A stretch of DNA of 64,000 bases from Limnomonas spitsbergensis (GCA_037349105.1 JAYJMM010000112.1:3162001-3226000), one strand, 5' to 3'; positions 43,253 to 55,779 are shown, numbered from the stretch's first letter. Made by a program: numbers and translations. The notes: a model not told the origin generated them from the letters alone.

Positions 43253-46200
43253 CTAGAGGGAGGAGAGGTGTGTTGGCTGTGTCACCTGGATGCTTTGGAC
43301 GGGAGAGGACCAGGGCCTCGGTTTTTGAAGGGTGCTTCAGCCACACTTAAGCTATACTTAAGCTGCATCATCGCCTACAGCCCAGGTGGATGAATGCAGC
43401 CAGCCCTGCTGTTTGGACACCCAGTCGTAAGGTTTTGGACAACAGTGGCCCAATGGCGGCCGGCTGGCGGCCTCAATCCGATGGTCTCATGTGTTGGAAC
43501 TACTGAACTCTTGTAAGAAACTTGCCCCAAAGTGAAATTGTAAGGATAACCCTCATCACTATAGTGCGGGAAAGGTGGGGAGGGGGAGGGGGAAGGGGAG
43601 GAGGAGGGGAAACAGGAGGGGAAGGGGGAGGGAGAGGGGGAGGGGGAGGGGGAGCTGGCTGTCGTGAGCTGTGTGTCCTTAGACATCCCAGGCATGCGCT
43701 AAAAAAATATGGCCTCCTTAGGCAACACTACTGCTTCGCCACAGCTGCTGTGGCCAGGCAAGTTGGTGCTGTTGCAGCTGAACACACGAAAGGCACATGC
43801 ACCAGCTATACCTCGTTGACCCCAGCACATGCAAGCGTCTACATTAGGCTATCCCCGCTTACAGCTGTAAATCTGGGTCCGCAACCTGTTGCTGCCTGCT
43901 GAAGACGGTGGACAGGTTTGCATGACCTGGCTGTTAACCTCCCTCCCTCCCACCCACCCACCCACCCACCCACCCACATCAAGCATGGGCTCATGTCAGC
44001 ACGCTCGGGCACACTCCCAGAGAGAAAATCAGCAACATGTCCATGCTAAAATACTGGTATGGATGTCGTTTGGAAATTTGTGAGGGTTAAATACCGACCT
44101 GAAGACAACTGAGCTCGCTCCATGACCACACTCCTCGATCAGATCGTAAGCCCATAAGCCTACAAGGAGGAGGCCACGATGAGGCAAACTACCACAACCA
44201 GTTCAAATCAAGAATCACTAACGTGGCTAAACAGCGGATCATGCCATTCCGACAAACGGATGGCGACGGACGAAATTTAAGAATGACCATGCGTGCATGC
44301 GGGTTCAGAAGGCCCTAATTGAAGTAGGGCCGCGGGTTCGCAACCCCGTCCTCTATCTATCAGTTTTCAAATGCTAAGATAACTGTAAATTCGAGTCAAG
44401 AATGAACATGCTGAGATGCAGGTGTTCAGCAGAAATCAGCCAGCGCGCAACTGCACTAGGTCACAACAACTGCATCAATGGGCACGGGTCGAAGTCGCAG
44501 CGTCTTGAAACTGACCCACCTATAGGGTACGTCTTGGCTGACGTCTTGGCACCACATGATGATATCGATTGCGCGTTGGGGCGCCGGAAGCTGTCTTGCA
44601 TAAGGGTGAAACTGTGCTTGACCCCTCTAGATGACAAGGCGGTGACTGCAGGTCCGCCAGAAATATCGGGAGAGAAATGTTCATCGTCACAGTAGAATGA
44701 TGCTGCGCTCTTGGACATAAACATGGCGAATTGCGAGGAATAATGTTTCCGTTCAATCTTTTAGCCGGCAGTCATCTTGCAGGAAAGGAAAGGATAAGAG
44801 GAACGCCCTTAAAGGGGCAGGGCAGCAACAGGGAATGTCCTTGCGTGCTGGGTGACAGAAAAGCAACTGTGAAAATATAACAATCGTCCTTGTAGAAATT
44901 GAGAAAGCAGAGAAACTCTGTGAAAATTTAGGCTTGTTTCAATATACGACACATTTTGGGCCTCAAGACCTAAACCCCACCACCCCACCCTGGCGCCTTG
45001 CCGTGAGCCCTGAGCCCATCGGGCCGTGACTCATCCTATGCCAGATCAGCCACCCGGTTCCCAGGCCGGATACGCGCACATGGCCTAAAATCAAACAAGA
45101 CGCTTTGTTAAGTAGGGTGCTCACAGAATTTAGTAGTCAGCCTTCTAACTTGGACAAGTCATACAAAAATGCTGAGGTACAAAATGAAAGGTTGTGACCA
45201 GGTCAGGGGTGGTGACGTGGTACAAGTCATACAACCAGCAGATTGAGGGGCACAGTTCAATGCCGACCGCCAGTATGATGTCACGGTGGACCCCTCCTGC
45301 CTGTTCGGAGGCCGGACATCGATCCTGGAGAGTGCGTGCTGCATGCATGGGCAAAACAGTCTTCATGCAGCCAGGACCAAGCGGGACATTCTCGGAAGTG
45401 CGAATACTCAGCCCAGGCTCTGAAAGTGACAAGAATCTCGTCATTGGACCGGCCAGCAGCAGTGAACACCACCGTCATCATCACCATGGACATTGACTCG
45501 TGGCCAGGTGCATCAAGCCTTGCTGCTTGGACCGACGGCTCCAGGCCTGCCAAGGTTTGGTCCCCACCAGCCCCAGGTCTCCCGGTAAGGAAATACGGTA
45601 CGGTACTTCGCGCGGTACTTACTGGCACAGGTATTGTACAGACAAAGAGTGCGGTACGGTAGGCTGATCCGGAATATGGGCCCAGAATGACCCTGACACG
45701 TCACCAATCACCAATCACCAATGCACATGCACCATTGTCATGCAAAGACTAGGGTCCCGGCGCGGCGGTACATGCATTTTAACATCAGTGATGTACAACA
45801 CACGAAACCCAAGGCACGTGATGCAGCCGGCCAGCCTCCATGCATGGGCCAAAAGCGGCATCCATGAGTAACTATGCATGCATGTCGCTTGGCCATGCAA
45901 ACTTAAATCGCATGCCAGTGAGGCCGTATCTGAGCACAGAACTGTGCGGTGCGGTAAACGGCCTGCGGGATAAACGGGCCCAAACAGCCGCACCAAGTAA
46001 ATTTGAAGCAGCCCGGTAGTGGCCACTCAGCGGCCTAACAAATGGTGCACACTTGATATTAGTTAAGAGAAGAGGGAAATAAACTTTATAAACTTAATTT
46101 TCTTCCAACCAGACAGTTGGACGAGCCTTTTTGAGCAGGGCCCAGAGGTTTAATGTCATTGACCTGATAATAGTGTGCATCATAAATTGAGAAGCGCACA

Positions 46201-46940
46201 CTAACAAAATGCTGTCTATCATGGCACTTAACACAACCGGCAAGGAGGCTGTTGGTGGGAGTCGGCTAGGTCTACATAAGCAGCCCACGCAGATGGCCTC
46301 TGCTGGAAGTCCTCCAGGGGTGGGCACTGGGCGGCAACAGAGCTTCTTGGGGGGCCTAAAAAGCCAATTAGGCGGCCAGATCGACAAGGTGAGGCCGAAT
46401 CCCACGAGCCCCTGCCAGTATGCCCCCCTGCAGTAGCTGGCAGCTCAAAAGCTCATTGGGCAGCAGCAACTGCCATGCCAGTATGACAGCCAGAAGCACC
46501 AACGGCCATTTCTAGCAGCATATTCAGTCTGGGTAGTGACGGCCCCAACACATGCAGCTGCAGCAGCCACAGCCCTGCTAACATGACCGACAGGAGCAGC
46601 CGGCAGCACATTGAGCCGCAGTAGCCGCAGCAGTATAGGTATAACAGCAATTCTTCCGGCATGCGTGCGTGAACCGTCATGCTGCCCATAGCAGCAGTGC
46701 TAGGAGAGGATATCTTTATCACCCCCCCTAGGACACTACCGCCACAAACCTCCCCAGTACTTGCGTGAGAGCCCCCCTCATACTTATCAATCAAGGCCAT
46801 GACTTTCCTAGCTGGCTTTTTGTTTGCCGACGTGGCCGAGCTTCATTTCAGCATGGCCTTAAAGTGTCACGTCAAAATTTCAGTTAGGAGCTATGGTGTC
46901 CCACATCAGCGGCAAAAGCCTGGCCAAACCTCGATAGCTT
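43253..46940. other. Upstream of the kinase: no exon recognised
   Basis: The missing kinase start should be here or further up. Contents seen: family B fragments at 43365-43480 and 45516-45580, a GGGGAG purine tract at 43575-43660, a (CCCA)n run at 43945-43980, and family A at 46100-46167. No conserved coding motif was found. Confidence 0.4.
46100..46167. repeat. Dispersed family A copy 2
   Basis: TTCCAACCAGACAGTTGGAC.. GAGCCTTTTTGAGCAGGGCC then CAGAGGTTTAATGTCATTGA, as at 53446-53521. Confidence 0.7.
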
Positions 46941-47300
46941 GAGTGACACAGATCACTGTACAGTACGTCCGTACTTGAGTGACACAGATCACTGTACAGG
47001 ACGTCCTGATTTGAATGACACAGATCACTGTACAGTACGTCCTGATTTGAATGACACAGATCACTGTACAGTACGTCCGTACTCGAGTGACACAGATCAC
47101 TGTACAGGACGTCCTGATTTGAATGATACAGATCACTGTACAGGACGTCCTGATTTGAATGACACAGATCACTGTACAGTACGTCCGTACTCGAGTGACA
47201 CAGATCACTGTACAGGACGTCCTGATTTGAATGACACAGATCACTGTACAGTACGTCCGTACTTGAGTGACACAGATCACTGTACAGTACGTCTGTATTG
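46941..47300. repeat. 36-bp tandem array with two palindromic unit types
   Basis: Ten copies of GAGTGACACAGATCACTGTA followed by CAG and a variable part. Type A carries AGTACGTCCGTACT and type B AGGACGTCCTGATT; both contain inverted repeats (AGTACG/CGTACT; AGGAC/GTCCT). Order by eye: A, B, mixed, A, B, B, A, B, A, decayed A. Confidence 0.9.
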
Positions 47301-47626
47301 CATATGGATATCGCCGGCTGTTTCTTGGTGTGGCGCCTCCAGGTATGTCATTCAAAGAGCGGAGAGGTGCATCCAGGATTGACAATCTGAAGAGGCATGA
47401 CAGCATGCCATGCGCTGCTGGGTTCATTTCGATTTCAATTCATCAGATTACAAGAGGCCGACCACTAAGCAGCTGTGACCCCCTAGAAACCCTACAAACA
47501 TAGATCTCTGCCATAAAGACAGCAAACAATTAGAAACTCCAGAGCTCGGTCAGCTCACTCAGCTCACACAGCCAATTTATTATTGCGGAACAGGTGTCCT
47601 GCCAAGCTTTTAAGAAGCTAACACAG

Positions 47627-47840
47627 GGAGAGCCTCTTTCCAAATACAACGGAACAATATTTTACTTAGCCTCGTTCAAATATTACGGAACAATATTTTA
47701 CGGAGCCTCTTCCGAAAATTAAGTTACGGAACAATATTGAATGGAGCCTCTTCCAAATATGATCCTACTGAACAATATCATTTTATGGAGCCTCCTCCAA
47801 AGTTTACGGAGCCTTTCCCAAATATTACGGAATAAGGTAT
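47627..47840. repeat. AT-rich degenerate repeats
   Basis: Five to six imperfect copies of GGAGCCTCTTCCAAATATTA plus CGGAACAATATTTTA. Confidence 0.75.
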
Positions 47841-47894
47841 CCGAGTAAATATCCAAGTACCAGTAGCACAAATTGTAAAGAGCTACTTAAAGGA

Positions 47895-49040
47895 AAGCCT
47901 CTTCTAAAAATGACGCCTTTCAGGAGGCTTAGGACTATGGGCAGCTTGACTTCAGATGCTGCCGCAATCTCTTTCTGTTGGATGAGCCCTGCTGTCACCA
48001 AAGCCATCATCTCCTGCGACCGTTCACGACGATGAAACCTGTCAGAATATGTATGAGACTAAACCCTAAAGGCTCCAAACTGGAACCCCAACATACAATT
48101 GGCATGCGCCAGGGTAACAAGCCGCACATCTACATTCGAATACCAAGGGGTGAGAAAGCCGGAAGACCCTGCTGCGATGATGCCTGCAATAATGCTGTAA
48201 TGATGCCACAATGATGCTGCCATCAATACTGCCATCATGCCTCATATCTGTAGTCCTAACTCATCGAGAGCTCCGCAGCAGTTTGACCCCGCTCCGTTTT
48301 CGAAGCTTGTGTCCATGCTCTGGGTCACCTGAATGGAGGTTAGGCGTCTGTTGCGGTCTTCAGTTATAGGGTACGGCTGTCCATTCCAGCGGAGGAAGGC
48401 CTGTGGAGGAGTGGATACAGTCACGATACTTCACGTCCATCATAAAGGGCTCTGATCAGTATTTATTTTAATGTGCACACAGTCACCTTCTGCGGGCCGA
48501 TGTGCTGCCACCACTGGACCCTAAACCTTGACCCTAAAACCTCAACTGCAGTGCACCTCTTAGGACATTGCAAGTGACCTATTTTCTCCGAAACCCAGCT
48601 GCAACCCAGCCTCACCTCATCGTCACAGGAAGGCACAGCTCCAGGCGTGCTTTCAGGGGCAAGTACAACACAACTCATCCCAAGTTGCTGTTTCTGCTGC
48701 TGCTCATGCTGCTGCAAGCCCCTCGTGTGCTGCGTGGTCCGATCTGAGTCTTGACGCTGCATTGTGTAACAAGCATTCATCCGCCCAGGTTGTTGCTGCC
48801 ACTGCTGCCCAGTTTTTGTTTGCCACCATCTCCCCGGTTGTTGCGGCCTGTAATACCTGCAGCATCCAGCTGTCCCCCATTATCATCCTGCAAACAGCAC
48901 ACAATCACACATCCAACCAGCCAATCAAATGCTGACACAACCTGTCTATTCTTAGAAGACAGCAGACGCTGTTTAGGGTATGAGGACGGTAGTCCCTTAG
49001 CTCCCTTATAGAAGAACTTGTACAATTCCATGATGCCCAA
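47895..49040 (-). CDS. Candidate exons of an unidentified minus-strand gene
   Basis: Three stretches look exon-like. About 48955-49040 encodes LYKFFYKGAKGLPSSYPKQR. About 48250-48402 follows acceptor TCCTCCACAG and encodes AFLRWNGQPYPITEDRNRRL. About 47900-48000 follows acceptor GGTCGCAG and encodes MALVTAGLIQQKEIAAASEV. The last resembles GVVAAVSARIIQQKETVGTS at the exon beginning 60203. No family was recognised and joins are not proved; confidence is low. Confidence 0.28.
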
Positions 49041-49044
49041 GTGT

Positions 49045-49815
49045 ATTTTATTTATGTGTCAGCTATGTGTCAGCTACACTCCAGCCTCCGGCCGTAGCCC
49101 CTTTTTGTTGGCCCCCATGGTGTTTTCTAGCCCTGCTGCTTTTCTAGCCCTGCAAATGTAGGCCGGTCCAGGTTTGGTCTCAATAGGGCATTCGGCGGCC
49201 GCGGGGCTGGGACCCACAAATAAAAGCTAGATACGTACCGGTAGTCAAAAAAAGAAACACTATGCACGACCGCACCACAACTGTTTATTAAAGGTGCTTT
49301 CGCTACACATTAGCTACAACGATAGTACCTACTACCCAGCCTACAGCCGTCAGGGCTTGACGCAGTAAGCCCTGCTGCTTGGGCCACTGGTCAAGGCTCG
49401 GTCCCAGTCGGCCTGCTGCCTGGTAGCCGCCTGGCAGCCCCGCAAAGGCTGGCTGCCTGGAGCGCAAAATAAACACGGCCAGGCACCCAGAGGCAGTACG
49501 GTCTTATGAAAAAGTACATCATGAAATCGGTCAAGAAGCGTGCATGAATAGTGGGCTTTTGGGCTTCTCCATCATTCAATCCGCCGAGGCAGCTTAACAA
49601 AGCTTTGTGCTGAACAAAACATGAGGCAGCTGCAGTTGAGTGTTTTTCCTTCGTGCATCAGCTACCTGTCAGCTAAACTCTTGCAACCACAGGCATCCAG
49701 GCAAGCTGCATGGGCCGCCGGCCGTAGGCTGGTTCAGAATTCAGATTTTGTCTCAATCGGGCTCTCTGTGGCTGCATGGCTGTCTGCCCATAGAGGCCTC
49801 GCGGCCGAACAAATG
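49045..49815. repeat. Three family B copies in a row
   Basis: Copies at about 49060-49225, 49305-49470 and 49650-49805 share CAGCTACA..CCAGCC, GGCCGTAG(GC), a Leu-tRNA-unrelated core CAGGTTTGGTCTCAATAGGG and GGCGGCCGCGGGGC. No coding content. Confidence 0.55.
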
Positions 49816-50419
49816 AACACTGCAGTAGGCTGAGTACAATACTGATCTTGATCTTTACGTTCTGGTACTTGAAGAGCTAGGATCGAGTCTGCTGCAATAG
49901 ATCTCAACAACACCTGCCTGATGAGGGACTTCGCCTTCTATGAACATGACGGCCTACGAAGCTGTGATCCACGCACCGGTCCTGATGTGCCGGGGTTGCC
50001 GAAGCTGAGCGGACAGTCTGGAGGGTTGGAGACTCCAGCCAATCGCGAATTCGCGATGACGACCCCCGGCTCAGGCAAATGGAGCTTTGTACTACCTTCT
50101 TTCTTGTATCTCGGCGACCACGCGAGGCGTGTGTATCCGTTTTCAGCTAAGCTCAGCTAAAAAAACAATGTAAATGGTAGTCTCTGATTGTGTCAGTCAT
50201 CAATATCTACTGCATGCATTCGCCGTGATGATGGACGTCCCACTTTATTTAGTCATCACGTGCGTGACAAGCAAGGGTGACTAGGACGTCGACGCGCCCT
50301 TCTGACCTTCTTTCAGGCAGCCAGCGAGTTACGCTGCGAATTACATACAACAACCCTGCTACAACCTGTGCTATGACTGTACATGAATCCCGGCAGAGAT
50401 GTGTTTAGAACAGTGCATC

Positions 50420-50575
50420 CCCGCTGGGCACTCGGCCACGTGGGGCTGGTAGGGAACGACTAGGCTCAATTCCAGCTACCATGCACAGCCTGGGCCATGG
50501 TGCAGCCATGCCATCCTTTTTATGTGAGGGGGCAGGAACATGGAACCCGGCGCTCTAGGCGGGGGGAGAGAGAAG
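50420..50575 (-). repeat. Diverged direct repeat, 3' side of LINE remnant
   Basis: CCCGCTGGGCACTCGG.. GTGGGGCTGGTAGGGAACGA.. ATGGTGCAGCCATGCCATCC.. GTGAGGGGGCAGGAACATGG corresponds to 53058-53215. It may be the 3' tail of two LINE copies. Confidence 0.65.
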
Positions 50576-50639
50576 ATCATGTGGCGGGTTCGATCCCTCA
50601 ACCTCTGGGTATGGATGCCACCAGCGTAGAGATGTGTGT

Positions 50640-51600
50640 ACATTCGTGTTCGTCAGAAATCGCTGGCGGATACCTCGCACCCCGCATTTCTCTCATGGCC
50701 ATCTGTGAGCGTGTAGACTGCACCCTCTTAGAGCGCTTGCACAGCTCGTAACAAACTTGAGGGAATGTCAAGGTGCTCTGACAAATGTAGACACAGCTGC
50801 TCCTGTGGCACGCTGTCATACTCAGTCATAGGCCTTGGTGAGGTCCACAAAGGCCACATGCATGCAGCCAGCCGCGGCTGCTATCTGCCCGATGTGCATG
50901 AACGGCAACTGTGGCCGTGCAAGCACGCCGAGTCATCTGTGATGGAAGTGAGCATGCTAGCTTACAGCCGGTACAACACACTACTGATGGAAATAATGGG
51001 CCTGTAATTACCGGGGTCAAGGGGGTCGCCCTTCTAAATGGGCTGTATCCTGAGTCCTGACGGGCTTCCATGCACTAGGCAACCCCCCCGCACCGCCATA
51101 GAAGTCATGCATACCTGCAATAGGTCCCTGTGCACGTGCCGTTGCTCTTCCTCGGAATCATTCACTACCACGGCCAGTTTGATGAAGGGAGCCGCCAAAC
51201 CGTCTAGGCCCACCGCGGTGTGCACGCGCATGCGGGAGAAAGCCCTTTCGAAGCAGGAGGCAAGCTGTTCAGCTGACTTGCTGAGATTCCAACTGAGCTG
51301 ATGTGGCGGTGGCGCTGCAGACCTGCAGTACAGGGGGGTGTAGTGGCGGAAAACTTCTGATTCGAGTAAGCCTCCCACCTTTGGGAGGAGACAGCTGTGG
51401 TGGGGCAGGTGTGCCGCCTGTCTTGCAGCTGCTCCCGATACATGCTGTATTCCTAACAATGCAGTCTGTCCGCTATAGCTGCTGCCATATGGCGTGTATA
51501 ATGCCGGCGCCCGGCGGCGACGGCGTGCTGTGGACTTGTATCGTTGCTTGGCTGTTTTGTACTCCGGACCTGGGGTACTGCTGAGTGACATTGCTCGCAG
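50640..51600 (-). pseudogene. LINE reverse transcriptase remnant
   Basis: Minus-strand pieces in several frames match non-LTR retrotransposon RT order: FERAFSRMRVHTAVGLDGLA at about 51180-51260, then GDPLDPGNYRPIIS-ISSVLYRL at about 50960-51035, then AFVDLTKAYD (motif A) at about 50826-50855, immediately followed by a stop and a TATGAC duplication, then SVPQEQLCLHLSEHLDIPSS. The YxDD box is missing, and several frameshifts and stops are present, so it is dead. Confidence 0.75.
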
Positions 51601-51840
51601 ATGAGCGTAAGCTTTCTGGACCTCCTCATCCCACCACGGGCGGCGCTGACGCTATCCGCGTAGAGCCTGTGGCCTGGCTGTGCGCATCATGCCAGCAGCT
51701 TCGGCCGCATTCCAAACTGTGGCCGTAGGTGCCGCTGCGGCTGCCTCGTCGTCGACTGCCGCAATGGTCATGCCGAATCGCTGTAGGCCCCGCTCATCGC
51801 GGGCCAGCGGGCCGCTGTACATGCTTGCCGTATCAGCTCT

Positions 51841-52200
51841 CTAAGCCAGAATCGTCTGGCTGCTGCCTGCTAGATTGCCAACGCCAGACAGCCCTCCCCC
51901 AACATATATTCCGCTGTCTGGAGGCTTGAGTATTGCCGCAACCGGCTTATGATCTGAGAGATCCAATCCGGTGGGTAGCACTCCATTGGTCTTTACCTGC
52001 CGCCAAAGGGTATGGTGCACCGCGATGTGATTAACGCAAGACCGACCAGTAGCCGCTAGAAAGTTAGTGGTCCCTTGGTCTCCCTTGCGGCCTGTGAGCA
52101 GCAGCATCCCAGTGGCTGCCGCCGAGTTGAGAATCATCCGAGCCTGTGGCCTCATGTGTCACGCATTGGGATAACATGTTTATTTTACCACACCGCAACA
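51841..52200 (-). pseudogene. LINE apurinic-type endonuclease remnant
   Basis: Minus-strand frame with NSAAATGMLLLTGRKGDQGT, then FLAATGRSCVNHIAVHHTLW and LDLSDHKPVAAIL. The SDH-K-P order is the C-terminal end of the APE-type endonuclease of LINEs, and it lies upstream of the RT remnant in the right orientation. N-terminal catalytic motifs were not found. Confidence 0.65.
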
Positions 52201-52339
52201 GCTGTAATTCATGTACATCACTGCATGCAGGCTGTTTGTGTACCTTGCCCATGCTCCTTCTGCCCCCCCTCCCTAGTTTGTATCTCAGATTATGTTGCCC
52301 CTTCCACCCTTCGCCCTCTGCAGTAGTGCAAAGTGGCCT

Positions 52340-52450
52340 GGGTTTCTTTGGGTATTTATGTAGTCCTGGGGTACGCTTTTAGGGTAAGAGTATTTATGTA
52401 GTCCTGGGGTACGCTTTTAGGGTAAGAGTATTTATGTAGTCCTGGGGTGC
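52340..52450. repeat. Three copies of a 39-bp unit
   Basis: TATTTATGTAGTCCTGGGGT followed by ACGCTTTTAGGGTAAGAG; the third copy is cut after GGGGTG. Confidence 0.9.
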
Positions 52451-53057
52451 CAAAGGCTCTGCCGTAGCCCTGCAGGAAGTGGCCTGAGTGGCACGGCCAG
52501 ATGCCTGGGCTGCTGCCTCCGGGTTTGTTGTCCCGGTTACCAAGGCTATACCCATACTTCTGGACCACCCCCTTCGGCAACGGATTGTGAAGGGGTGTTT
52601 GGGCTCACCCCCCTATCGCTTTTGGAGTCACCTAGAAGCATGCATGTCTGCGATTCCCTTCCTTCTACGGTCCGTAGGAACACTTGATAGGACAGGTCGG
52701 TAATACGATTTGGCAAAGGGTGCCTTAGCCATGCTTTCCTGGTACGTCAGCCATGCGCAGCGGAGTACCAACATGCATAGTTGCAAGAGGGCTGTGTGGT
52801 TGGCCTGCGTATTATGGGGGCTTTTATCATCGTGACCTCTTTCCTTCTCGCTGAGGTGCAAGTTTTCTCTTTCATGCTGGAGACATGTGGCCTGAATGTT
52901 CCTTTACAAATGGCCCTGGCTGTGCATGGTAGCTGGAATTGAGCTTGCTGATCCTTTCTAGCCCAATGCGCCCAACGTTAAGCGAGGCCCAACGGGTGTC
53001 GGGTGCTCACCATCCTTAACCTTGTGGGGCAGTTTTTGAACGGTGAATACCCGCTGG

Positions 53058-53215
53058 GCCCTGCTGAACGCTCGTTCGAGTGGGGCTGGTAGGGAATGAC
53101 TAAGCTCAATTCTACCTAGGAACATGCACAGCCATGAGCCCGTGACCATGGTGCAGCCATACTACCCTCCTATGTGAGGGGGCAGCAGGAATATGGAACC
53201 CGGCGTTTTAGACAG
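53058..53215 (-). repeat. Direct repeat partner of 50420-50575
   Basis: CCCGCTGGGCCCTGCTG.. GTGGGGCTGGTAGGGAATGA.. CATGGTGCAGCCATACTACC; about 75-80% similar by eye to the copy at 50.4 kb. Confidence 0.65.
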
Positions 53216-53445
53216 GGGCATTGTTTAGGTGTGGCTATAATAGGACACCGCGTTGCTATGCATTTCTTGGAACCGCAACCACGGACTGTTCAAATAAGTG
53301 AAATATTTGTTGTTTTTCTTTGCCTTCTTGGGGAATAGGCATGAGAGGGGCAAGGTTTGCTTCGGGCTGCTTTTTCCTTTGGGGGGGGGTAGTTCTTTCA
53401 TTTATTTTCTTCTCCTTCTTTCCCTCTTAACTTAAGTTTCTTTTC

Positions 53446-53521
53446 TTCCAACGAGACAGTTGGGCGCTTACGCGGCCGAGCCTTTTTGAGCAGGGCCCAG
53501 AGGTGTAATGTCATTGGCATG
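53446..53521. repeat. Dispersed family A copy 3
   Basis: TTCCAACGAGACAGTTGGGC.. GCGGCCGAGCCTTTTTGAGC then AGGGCCCAGAGGTGTAATGT. The best-preserved copy of the family. Confidence 0.7.
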
Positions 53522-54329
53522 AGTGAACTATGTATACGACGTATGCGCCCCAAGCAGGCGTAGTGCAGCCCTCCAGTGTATCTGAAATCTAAACATATTA
53601 ATTTAGATACCTACAGAGGCCGGCCTTCCAGCCCATATCTGGATCTTCATACAGAAACTGGTCGACGCATGGCCACAATTAACAACTTGGAGGATGTAAG
53701 CAAGGAAATATAAGGAATGCACCAAATATTCGCAAACGTGGACATGGAGTACAAGGCCAATAGGCCACCGCGTTTCATTAGATAGGATAATTTGAGATGG
53801 AAGGGTTACGGTATATTAGTAAAATATAATCATTTTGCAGAAACAAGCCTGCAAACTTTTGGCTACTGGAGGGACGGCACTAGATCCCATGCATCAAATG
53901 TGATCCTCTGTTGGACTGTAAACGCTTCACGAAACTTCACAGATTGTTAGGGTAATCCTCAAGTCCGTCTGGCCGAAATGGGTCATACGAATCCTCTATT
54001 TGAACCGGAATTGTCCTTGTATATAATACATCGAATATTGTCATCACGTGTGTGTGTCAAACAAGCCTGACATGTCTACAAGCCGAACATGGAAAGGGGT
54101 TCATAATGCATAGGCATGATCGATAGCATAGTTGGTTATGACACGAGCCTGGCAAGTGCATGGACCTAAGATGGCCAAGGGATCACATGCATGTGTACTT
54201 CCGGTACATTTTAGGGAAAAAACGATTTCGTGAAACAAGTCTGCCTCCTCCACAAATTATTTTGCTTCAGGCAGATGTGGAGGACATACACACTGAAAAA
54301 CACAAAGCAGCACATAATAATGCCGCCCC

Positions 54330-54408
54330 CCAACCGAGCAGTCCGGCGTCCACACGACCGAGCCTTTTTTGAAAAAGGCCTAGGGGTGTGATGTCATTGA
54401 TATCATAA
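54330..54408. repeat. Dispersed family A copy 4
   Basis: ACGACCGAGCCTTTTTTGAA.. AGGGGTGTGATGTCATTGAT; diverged. Confidence 0.55.
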
Positions 54409-54479
54409 CTTTTGGGACTGTGGTGTACTGGTCTCTGTTGTCAAGGATCACGGAAAATCAAGACCAGAGTTGACTGCAT

Positions 54480-54610
54480 GGTACTCCCGCTACACTTTCA
54501 GCTACATCACGGCCTACAGCCGTGGGGGGCTGGTGCATTAAGCCCTGCTACTTGGACCACCAGGTGCATGCCAGTCAAGACTTGGTCACAAATAGCCTAC
54601 GAAGTTGTGA
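54480..54610. repeat. Dispersed family B copy
   Basis: GCTACACTTTCAGCTACATC, ACGGCCTACAGCCGTGGGGG, GCATTAAGCCCTGCTACTTG and CAGTCAAGACTTGGTCAC; the 5' part forms a foldback GGCCTACAGCC. Confidence 0.6.
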
Positions 54611-55364
54611 CCTACCGGCAAAAGTAAAAACTCATGGGAGAGTTAGGGACAACTCTTGGGAAAACATTTGGGGGAAGCTCTGAAAACCTACGGGAACCCT
54701 TTGGGAAAACTTGCAAAAATTATGGATCCCTGTGGTAGGGCCAGTGACCTTGCGATCCGAAGAAAGTAATACGATCATGGGGAACTTAACTTCTGCCATT
54801 GAAAAGTAAGGAAGCTCCATAGGCGACTCATGTTTTCCCTTGGTAAACTTGGGTGTAACCTCTGTTGGTATCGCCGGTGATAACCTTGCCATCCAAAGAA
54901 TGTAAAAGAAAGGAAACTGCGCCCACCCCCTCCAAGGATCAGCGCAGCAGCTGGAAATCCAGTGCCTCCAGCTTGCGAGTGGTGAGGTAAGTGGACCATA
55001 GGTCCACTCAGTAATTACTAGGTCAGAATGACCGATCTAGTCACACTTTAATGAGCGGACCTCGTCTCCAATTAATTCCACAGGCCTCGACCTCACCCAG
55101 ACAGCGGGCCAGGCCCCCTGCCCCCTCCCCCCCCACTGACCCTCCCCCCCCCGATTTCTACCAGCTAACAACCACGTTGTGGCGAAGGTATGAGGCCTAT
55201 ACAGTTATGAGCTATGAATCCCAGATTGGGTAAGTCCCAATCAAGAAAACAGTAGTAAGAAACACACCATTGTAACGAGGCACTCAGAGGCAGATAGACA
55301 CTGACTGACGACAAACTGGACTCATCAACCTGAACTCATGATTCCTAACACTGCTATTTTAGCG

Positions 55365-55505
55365 TGCTTCTGCTACATTTAGCTACATCACAGCCTATGG
55401 CCGTGCCTGGTGGAGCAGGCCCTACTGCCAGGGCCACCAGCCATAGGCCGGTCAAGGTTTGGTCCCAATCGGCCCAGTAATGGCCGCCCGGCGGCCCCCC
55501 TAAGG
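55365..55505. repeat. Dispersed family B copy
   Basis: GCTTCTGCTACATTTAGCTA, CAGCCTATGGCCGTGCC, AGCCATAGGCCGGTCAAGGT, TTGGTCCCAATCGGCCCAGT and GGCCGCCCGGCGGCC. Most complete copy of the family. Confidence 0.65.
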
Positions 55506-55779
55506 TGCTTTGACACACACTAAAATAAAAAACTGCCATGAACCTGAACTCAAAATTCCCAACCCTCACACATCCGTAACCTCGCTTCCTCAGTCCTCAC
55601 TAAGAAACCCAGCATAAACAACCCGTCACCCTGGAAACCCTTCACCTTGGAAAACCTACACCCTGAGAACCCTAACATGCGGATTACTAAACATAACACA
55701 GCCAGCCAGGCCAGCCAGCCAGCAAGAAATATCGCAGCCAGCCAGCCAGCCAGCCAGAAATACACCTGTTGTATTTCGT

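Larger units (their letters stand above)
53522..55779. other. Repeat-rich intergenic sequence
   Basis: No gene was recognised. It contains family A copy 4 (54330-54408), family B copies (54480-54610, 55365-55505) and a CCAG-type run at 55700-55762. Confidence 0.45.

Noticed and set aside
44285..44355. tRNA-like fold (GGCCCTA..TAGGGCC with GGGTTCGCAACCCC)
   Set aside because: The T-stem pairs poorly and no acceptor or anticodon stem can be drawn.
45500..45570. AAWTDGSRPAKVW as an RNase H motif
   Set aside because: The sequence is a family B repeat fragment, and no further RNase H motif follows.
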